Below, one piece after another: positions 1 through 4,437 of a stretch of DNA of 5,918 nt. Every line of letters begins with the position of its first letter. The stretch's first letter is position 1. The notes under the pieces were generated by a model. That model made no database searches and was not told the origin of the DNA. It was given only the letters and a program-made list of their open reading frames with translations. A program made the position numbers and the translations under genes. The DNA comes from Acidobacteriota bacterium (GTDB lineage Bacteria; Acidobacteriota; Blastocatellia; Pyrinomonadales; Pyrinomonadaceae): positions 1-5,918 of the forward strand of contig CAUJFK010000039.1 of assembly GCA_963169175.1 (NCBI GenBank), given 5' to 3'.

Positions 1-245
1 TATTGCTGTGGCTCGCATTTTCCGGCGGTTTCCGATTGTATCTGCATTATTTTAATACCTATAATCGGGCGTACGGGTCGCTGGGTGCCGTGATCATTTT
101 GATGCTTTGGATGTTCTTGAGCGGGACAAGCATACTTATCGGTGGTGCCATAAATTCGGTCCTTGCGGAGATGGCGGCGGCGAAAGCGAAAACGGGCGAG
201 AGAGAGCAGGGAGATACCGATAACCCTTTGACTAGCAGTGTTTAA
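1..245 (+). CDS. YihY/BrkB (RbN-like) family inner-membrane protein, C-terminal fragment
   Basis: The frame is open from the left edge (first full codon at 3) to a TAA at 243-245, so only the last 80 codons of a longer gene are present; the TTG at 3 is an internal Leu, not a start. The visible part begins with a short amphipathic stretch containing FRLYLHYFNTYNRAYGSLGA, which matches the conserved block before the last helix of YihY/BrkB proteins (Y-N-x-x-Y-G-S-L-G-A). A strongly hydrophobic segment follows at about residues 26-50, ending in GGAINSVLAE, the place where the family usually has GAExNA. A polar, charged tail of about 25 residues completes the protein. The family consists of six-helix inner-membrane proteins; the name 'ribonuclease BN' is a historical misassignment, and the transport role is uncertain. 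The SIS gene follows after 21 bp on the same strand, suggesting cotranscription. Confidence 0.87.
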   Translation, partial: LLWLAFSGGFRLYLHYFNTYNRAYGSLGAVIILMLWMFLSGTSILIGGAINSVLAEMAAAKAKTGEREQGDTDNPLTSSV

Positions 246-266
246 GACGCTACTTTTATCTATTAC

Positions 267-1304
267 GTGAACTTTATGTCTTTGATGTTGGATGAAATAT
301 TGGAACAGCCCGCTGTGCTGCAAAGGACCATCGACGCCGAACGCGAAAAGATGACTCGCCTGGGCGATTTTCTCAGGCAGAAAGATATTGATCTGATCGT
401 GATCGCAGCCCGCGGAAGTTCAGATAATGCTGCACTTTTTGGCCGCTATCTGCTTGAAATGACTACGGGTATCCCCGTATCGTTGTCTGCACCTTCGGTG
501 TATACGCTGTATAACGCGAAACTTCGCCTTCACCGTGCGTTGGTTATTGGCGTGTCGCAATCCGGCGAAGGTGTTGACATCAATCTGGTGCTTGAGCGGG
601 CAAAAGAGGCTGGAGCATTCACGGTCGGCATCACAAACGAAGCTGAATCAACGATGGCACGCTTGGCGGACGAAACGCTGCTTATCCACGCCGGGCGTGA
701 AAAGTCGGTCGCGGCAACCAAAACATACACGGGGCAAATGCTCCATTTCTATATGCTCGCGGCCGCGATAGGCGATAAACGCCTTGATTATCATCGGATA
801 CCGGAATTTACCGAGAAAGCACTTGAACTTTGCCCGGCCGTGGAAGAAATGGTTCAGCGGTACGCGTTCATGGAAAACTGTGTCGTGGTCGGCCGCGGCG
901 TGAATTATGGCAATTCATATGAGCTGGCGCTCAAATTGATGGAAACGTGCTATGTCGTCGCCGAGCGATTTTCATCGGCCGACTTTTTCCATGGCCCGCT
1001 TGCTATCGTTGAGCGCCGCTTCCCTGTTATCCTTTTCGGGCCGGCCGGCGTGACCCAGCCCGGAAATATCGATCTGCTAAAGCGGCTTAAGGAGTTGCAC
1101 GCCGACTGCCTTTCGATAACCAACAGCCGCGAGATCGCGTCGCTGTCTGCGAGAAACCTTGCATTGCCGTCCGATATTGATGAGATACTTACCCCGATCC
1201 CGTTCGTGGTCCCGGCCCAAATGTTTGCGGCGTATCTATCTGTGGCTAAGGGGCTCGACCCGGACGCACCGCGATCGCTGACAAAGGTCACAAAGACGAT
1301 CTGA
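267..1304 (+). CDS. Double-SIS-domain sugar-phosphate protein (GlmS isomerase-half-like; NagB-II/AgaS type)
   Basis: This complete 345-aa soluble protein has two tandem SIS domains that bind phosphosugars. Family motifs are all in order: ARGSSDNA (48-55, equivalent to GlmS CGTS), SQSGEGVD (97-104, equivalent to SQSGET), EKSVAATKTYT (145-155), GRGVNYGNSYELALKLMET (209-227), FSSADFFHGPLA (235-246) and the C-terminal LTKVTKTI. No N-terminal Ntn glutaminase domain is present, and 345 aa is the usual length of isomerase-only members such as NagB-II glucosamine-6-phosphate deaminases and AgaS. It is therefore not an amidotransferase; ketose/aldose isomerisation or deamination of an amino-sugar phosphate is likely, but the substrate cannot be read from the sequence. 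The longest start is GTG 267; ATG 276 (MSLMLDEI) fits the typical N-terminus of relatives at least as well. Neither has a clear Shine-Dalgarno, consistent with coupling to the gene 21 bp upstream. The stop is TGA 1302-1304. Confidence 0.9.
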   Translation: MNFMSLMLDEILEQPAVLQRTIDAEREKMTRLGDFLRQKDIDLIVIAARGSSDNAALFGRYLLEMTTGIPVSLSAPSVYTLYNAKLRLHRALVIGVSQSGEGVDINLVLERAKEAGAFTVGITNEAESTMARLADETLLIHAGREKSVAATKTYTGQMLHFYMLAAAIGDKRLDYHRIPEFTEKALELCPAVEEMVQRYAFMENCVVVGRGVNYGNSYELALKLMETCYVVAERFSSADFFHGPLAIVERRFPVILFGPAGVTQPGNIDLLKRLKELHADCLSITNSREIASLSARNLALPSDIDEILTPIPFVVPAQMFAAYLSVAKGLDPDAPRSLTKVTKTI

Positions 1305-1360
1305 ACAATTGGCGATCCGCTCGATCGGACTAGCAGATCGTATTAATTCAATCGCAAGTA

Positions 1361-1470
1361 CTTTTGTGCTGTTTGTGTCTTCAACCTGGTGATCTTTGTG
1401 TTAAAAAAGAGGCTAAAAACAGAGGCAACAAAGGGCGGACGCAAAGTTCTCGAAAACAAAGATCCGCAAG
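1361..1470. repeat. Degenerate inverted-repeat intergenic element with CTTTGTG / CACAAAG-type words
   Basis: The left half (about 1361-1404) repeats words such as CTTTTGTG, GTTTGTGTCTT and ATCTTTGTGTT. After an A-rich centre (about 1402-1419) the right half (to 1470) holds the complementary kind of word: CAACAAAGG, GACGCAAAG and AACAAAGATC. The outline is an imperfect, decayed palindrome resembling the dispersed intergenic repeats built from CTTTGTG-like words on one arm and CACAAAG-like words on the other that occur in many bacterial genomes. It sits between the convergent ends of the SIS gene (1304) and the FHA-kinase gene (1501), where a folded RNA could limit read-through in either direction. 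No transposase or credible coding frame accompanies it. The boundaries are approximate. Confidence 0.5.
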
Positions 1471-1500
1471 AAGCTGCTTACAATTATGGGTTGCAGGCGG

Positions 1501-2814
1501 CTAGACAGTTGAGACGGCCCGCAGCAATGCTTCGCGCATTTCACCCGCCGAACGCCAACGAAGGTCAATTTGCTTGGCAAGGGCTGTTTCGATTACGGCG
1601 GCAACACGAAGCGGCACGTCCGCGATCCGCGACGTAATGGGGATGATCGGTTTCTCAAAAATGGCCTTCACGGTCTCGGAGATACCGGCATTCGGTGAAA
1701 TATCGAGTGCGTGGGCACCGGTAAGAAGGCTATATGCCGTCATACCGATCGCATAGATATCGGACGGCGGGCGAACTTCCTTAAAATCACGGACCTGTTC
1801 CGGCGGCATATAAGCGATCGTGCCGGCAACATCGCCAACCATCGTCACACCGCTCATTCCCGTTTGCTTGTAGCTTTTTGAGAGGCCAAAATCTGTAAGT
1901 TTGGAAAGATAGCCCGGATAGCTCCCGTTTACGAGGATGTTCTGTTCTTTAATGTCACGGTGAACAAATCCCTTTCCGTGAGCAAAATCGAGTGCGGCAA
2001 GTGTTTGCTCGATGATCTTCGCCACTTCTTTATAGCTAAGTTTGCCGCCGCGGACCTTTGCAAGCTTCGCGGCGTCCATACCGCTGACATATTCGGTCAC
2101 AAGAAATACGATTCCGTTATGCGTTCCGTGCTCGATGTAGCTAACGATGTGAGGATGCTGCAGAGATGCGGCAACCTCTATCTCACGCATAAACCGCTTC
2201 AGCGACTGTTCGCTGACCGCAACCTCGGGCAGCAGTGTCTTGATCGCGACTGCCTGGCCGTCCTTCTCGGAGCGGGCCAACATAACGCTTCCCATTCCGC
2301 CCTGGCCGAGGACGCGCATCATTTGATAGCCGGGTATCGGCTGCGGATTTTGACGAAGCTTTTCGCGGCAGTCATCACAGACGAACGAGAGTTTTGCGTC
2401 AGGCCGTGATGCCTCGGCATTGGAAGGAACGCCGCAATTGAGGCAAAGGACCGTGATCAGCGAGGGCTCGGTCTTATCTATCCTTGCATACGGCTCGAAC
2501 GGCAACTCGCTCGGCTCGGCGGCAACCTCGACCTCGAGGACGGTCTCGCCGCCCTGGATGCGGTCGCCGTGTTTAAGGTGGGCCGTATCGACCCGAATTC
2601 CGTTTACAAAGGTACCGTTTGTCGAATCAAGATCGCGAAGAAAGCATTGCGGTGGGGCGATCTCAAGAATACAGTGGTGACGCGAGAAAAAACGGTCGTG
2701 CGGCAGGCAAAATTGAGCATCCTCGCTTCGCCCGATCATGAATGTATCGTGCTGATCAAATGTGAAGGCGCGTCCGGTTTGCGGCCCGGCCACGACATGA
2801 AGGGTAACACGCAT
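1501..2814 (-). CDS. FHA domain - zinc ribbon - Ser/Thr protein kinase
   Basis: This complete 437-aa protein is predicted cytosolic, with no membrane segment. Residues 1-100 form an FHA phosphothreonine-binding domain with its key residues visible: GRS 28-30, SRHH 44-47, STNGTFVNG 64-72. A four-cysteine ribbon follows (C124, C127, C146, C149). Residues 163-430 are a Hanks-type kinase: GQGGMG 170-175, VAIK with K192, alpha-C Glu about 211, HRDIKEQN with D287, K289 and N292, DFG 308-310, PPE 337-339 and SDIYAIG 351-357. All catalytic residues are present, so it should be active. In the catalytic loop Glu replaces the usual Pro after the Lys (HRDIKEQN rather than HRDxKPxN). The protein stops just after the kinase domain. 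The start is ATG 2812-2814, which begins the first FHA strand directly; no strong Shine-Dalgarno is visible. It is the last gene of the minus-strand run, 51 bp after the DUF4190-like gene, and probably phosphorylates or recognises phosphorylated forms of its neighbours (inference). Confidence 0.95.
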   Translation of the reverse strand: MRVTLHVVAGPQTGRAFTFDQHDTFMIGRSEDAQFCLPHDRFFSRHHCILEIAPPQCFLRDLDSTNGTFVNGIRVDTAHLKHGDRIQGGETVLEVEVAAEPSELPFEPYARIDKTEPSLITVLCLNCGVPSNAEASRPDAKLSFVCDDCREKLRQNPQPIPGYQMMRVLGQGGMGSVMLARSEKDGQAVAIKTLLPEVAVSEQSLKRFMREIEVAASLQHPHIVSYIEHGTHNGIVFLVTEYVSGMDAAKLAKVRGGKLSYKEVAKIIEQTLAALDFAHGKGFVHRDIKEQNILVNGSYPGYLSKLTDFGLSKSYKQTGMSGVTMVGDVAGTIAYMPPEQVRDFKEVRPPSDIYAIGMTAYSLLTGAHALDISPNAGISETVKAIFEKPIIPITSRIADVPLRVAAVIETALAKQIDLRWRSAGEMREALLRAVSTV

Positions 2815-2865
2815 CAGCTAAAGGTAAACACTTAATAATACTGGTATTTCCGAACTCGATCGGAT

Positions 2866-3405
2866 CTACATATTTCCTATAAGCGCCAGTAGTACATAGA
2901 ACAGTATAAACGCTAAATACAAAACGATAAAAACGCCCGCTGAGATTATTCCGCCGAGGGCGAATCCCCGCCCGCCGTATCGGGTGGGATCCTTTTTGAT
3001 CTGCGATAAGGCGATAAAGCCAGTAATAAGGGCCGCCGGCGATAAAACAAACCCCGAAGAACAGCACCATCCGATAGTAACAGCACCAACCCCGAGCCCA
3101 AGTGAGACGACCGCCAGCGTCTGATTTGGCGAAACATACGTCGGGAACTGAGAAAACGGCACATTCGGCTCGTTTCCCTGCCATACGGCCGGTGCGGCCT
3201 GGGGCGGCTGCCAATTGGCCTCGTTCGTTACGCGGGCCGACCCCATAAACTCAGTTGGCGGCGGATCATCGGCAAAGCTAGATCTATCGGCATAGGTGCG
3301 CGTCGGAGCATCTTCCGCCATATAGCTTAGAAGTTCTCCGTCGTTATAACAGAAATTCAGATCCTTGTCCGTATAGGTCTGGCCGCACTTTGGACACTTT
3401 TTCAT
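2866..3405 (-). CDS. Cys-motif membrane protein with DUF4190-like domain
   Basis: This 179-aa protein opens with a Cys motif (C4, C7, C19 followed by NDG), CPKCGQTYTD then LNFC, a three-cysteine ribbon-like module. A polar, Pro-rich cytosolic linker (about 30-93) contains PPPTEFMGSARVT (48-60), which is also found in modified form in the next gene upstream. The C-terminal half (about 95-176) is hydrophobic and resembles DUF4190: LAVVSLGLGVGAV, a WCCS turn, LITGFIALSQIKKDP, then GGRGFALGGIISAG and a long final helix. Two or three membrane passes are likely. The function of such proteins is unknown; they often sit beside regulatory genes. The start ATG 3403-3405 is fixed by the Cys motif, which begins at residue 4. 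It lies 16 bp after the stop of the 312-aa gene and has no Shine-Dalgarno, so translational coupling is likely. Confidence 0.88.
   Translation of the reverse strand: MKKCPKCGQTYTDKDLNFCYNDGELLSYMAEDAPTRTYADRSSFADDPPPTEFMGSARVTNEANWQPPQAAPAVWQGNEPNVPFSQFPTYVSPNQTLAVVSLGLGVGAVTIGWCCSSGFVLSPAALITGFIALSQIKKDPTRYGGRGFALGGIISAGVFIVLYLAFILFYVLLALIGNM
3226..3264 (-). other. Segment encoding the shared PPxTxxMxxARxT cytosolic motif (copy in the 179-aa protein)
   Basis: Residues 48-60 of the 179-aa protein carry the partner copy of the motif (PPPTEFMGSARVT). It lies 29 residues after the third Cys here, but only 13 residues after it in the 312-aa protein. The linker around it has diverged in length while this block has been kept. 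Confidence 0.5.
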
Positions 3406-3421
3406 TCGGTAGCGAGTTTCG

Positions 3422-4360
3422 TTATTTCACTATCTCAAGATTCTTAAAGGCGATGTTTACGGCATCTCCGGTATAAAGGCCGACAACGCCGCCCTTATAT
3501 CCGTAGCTGTTCTTTATTGTCGTGACCATATCACCGTTGATATACAGCTCTATCCGTTCGGGAGTATCACGCACCTCAAGAGTATTTTCGTCCGTTCCCG
3601 ATTTGATGGCGTTTGAGGAGGTCCAGTTAACGACGTCGATCTCTTTGCCCGGCTGGTGGCGAACAACACGATATTTCTGCCCTTTGGTATCGATCAGAAA
3701 TGCGTAGCCTTTCTGCAGCGGCGTCGGGTTGCTGTGGAAGACGATCCCATAGCCAAGGGACGAATCCGCGCCGTCAACGTTGCGAAGAACGACCGTCGAA
3801 CTGGCACCTTCAGTCTTGTAACCTTCCGGCGCCGCAACCACGTAATAGTACCCTTTCTTCTTTGAGCTCATAAAGAACTCGCCGTTTCGGAATGCCGTAT
3901 TCCCAAAGTCGGAGTTCTCACGGACCCATTCATTGAGATCGATCGACTGGACCTGGTTTCGCGGAAACGGTGAAGGGGTTGGGGTCCCGCCACGTCGTGT
4001 CGGCGACGGGGAAGGCCCGTCAGTCGCATTAGTATTTGTATTCGTGTCGATCGTCGATAGAAAAATTCCAATCCCCACAATACCGCCGCCGCACACCAAA
4101 CCGAGAAGGCCAAGGATGACCAGCACCCATATCCAGGTCTTCGACGACTTTTTCGGCTGCATCGAATAGTTCCCTTGATTGCCGAATGACGACTGAATTC
4201 CCTGCTGGCCGCCCGCCGAATTTGGATCGGTGAACCGCGCCTGGTTCATCATCACGGTCTCCGGCGGCTCATTCGCGAGCGTCAGTACCGACCCGTCTTC
4301 CAGACAGAAATTCAGACCGTCGTCGGTGTAGGTCTTTCGGCAACTCGGGCAGATCTTCAT
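3422..4360 (-). CDS. Single-pass membrane protein: N-terminal Cys motif, Pro/Thr linker, extracytoplasmic beta-sandwich domain
   Basis: The 312-aa product starts with the same Cys motif as the following gene (C4, C7, C19, then EDG 21-23; CPSCRKTYTD and LNFC). The cytosolic part runs to KKSSK at 70-74, followed by one membrane helix (about 75-101, WIWVLVILGLLGLV and a Gly-rich continuation). The basic residues before the helix place the N-terminus inside. A short Asn/Thr repeat (106-112) and a Pro/Ser/Thr linker (PSPSPTRRGGTPTPSPFPR, 116-134) lead to a domain of about 175 residues rich in alternating beta strands (WVREN, GEFFMSS, GYGIVFH, KGYAFLID, KYRVVRH, IELYINGDMV, GVVGLYTG, AFKNLEIV). That pattern fits a concanavalin-like/DUF1080-type jelly roll, which usually binds glycans or other ligands. 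No catalytic residues can be assigned. A Shine-Dalgarno TAAGGA lies 8 nt before ATG 4358-4360. It is probably the receptor or sensor of the cluster (inference). Confidence 0.88.
   Translation of the reverse strand: MKICPSCRKTYTDDGLNFCLEDGSVLTLANEPPETVMMNQARFTDPNSAGGQQGIQSSFGNQGNYSMQPKKSSKTWIWVLVILGLLGLVCGGGIVGIGIFLSTIDTNTNTNATDGPSPSPTRRGGTPTPSPFPRNQVQSIDLNEWVRENSDFGNTAFRNGEFFMSSKKKGYYYVVAAPEGYKTEGASSTVVLRNVDGADSSLGYGIVFHSNPTPLQKGYAFLIDTKGQKYRVVRHQPGKEIDVVNWTSSNAIKSGTDENTLEVRDTPERIELYINGDMVTTIKNSYGYKGGVVGLYTGDAVNIAFKNLEIVK
4229..4267 (-). other. Segment encoding the shared PPxTxxMxxARxT cytosolic motif (copy in the 312-aa protein)
   Basis: Residues 32-44 of the 312-aa protein (PPETVMMNQARFT) align without gaps to residues 48-60 of the 179-aa protein (PPPTEFMGSARVT), with seven of thirteen positions identical. 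Both lie in otherwise unconserved polar cytosolic linkers between the Cys motif and the membrane. A Thr with a hydrophobic residue at +3 in such a linker would suit phosphorylation and FHA binding, but that role is inferred. Confidence 0.5.
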
Positions 4361-4368
4361 TGATACGT

Positions 4369-4374
4369 TCCTTA
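4369..4374 (-). promoter_or_regulatory. Shine-Dalgarno site (TAAGGA) for the 312-aa membrane protein
   Basis: Read on the minus strand, TAAGGA lies 8 nt before the ATG at 4358-4360. It is the only well-formed ribosome binding site in front of any gene in the window and supports this start. The downstream genes at 3405 and 2814 lack one, in keeping with translation inside an operon. Confidence 0.6.
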
Positions 4375-4408
4375 TGAGGTGTTCGTCACGAACCCCGTGG
4401 TCTGTGAC

Positions 4409-4414
4409 ATTATA
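4409..4414 (-). promoter_or_regulatory. Putative -10 box (TATAAT) in the 77-bp gap before the 312-aa gene
   Basis: The minus strand reads TGCGTATAATGTCA, a perfect sigma70-type -10 hexamer. Transcription from it would start near 4402 and give an untranslated leader of about 40 nt. No good -35 hexamer lies 16-18 bp upstream, where the sequence is inside or next to the end of the kinase gene. The leader contains a small hairpin (4381-4393, GTTCG-TCA-CGAAC). A single hexamer match in a short gap can arise by chance, so confidence is low. Confidence 0.35.
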
Positions 4415-4437
4415 CGCATTTTGCTTTTGAAACGCGA

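Noticed and set aside
3..245. TTG at 3 as the start of a small 80-aa protein
   Set aside because: The sequence begins in the middle of a known family block (YihY/BrkB C-terminus), so the gene must start outside the window.
267..1304. Naming the SIS gene glmS
   Set aside because: The N-terminal glutaminase domain with its catalytic Cys is absent, so it cannot be the glutamine-dependent enzyme.
1313..1327. CGATC-CGCTC-GATCG inverted repeat as a terminator for the SIS gene
   Set aside because: The stem is only 5 bp and no T-run follows; GATC-type words are common throughout this sequence.
1389..1637. Plus-strand open frame of 82 codons
   Set aside because: It runs through the intergenic repeat and then antisense through the end of the FHA-kinase gene; its composition is not protein-like and no ribosome site precedes it.
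1960..2409. Plus-strand open frame of 149 codons
   Set aside because: It lies entirely antisense to the kinase domain of the FHA-kinase, whose motifs prove the minus-strand frame.
2756..3214. Minus-strand open frame of 152 codons
   Set aside because: It is an out-of-frame reading of the 179-aa DUF4190-like gene and overlaps the start of the FHA-kinase; the true frames have recognisable domains.
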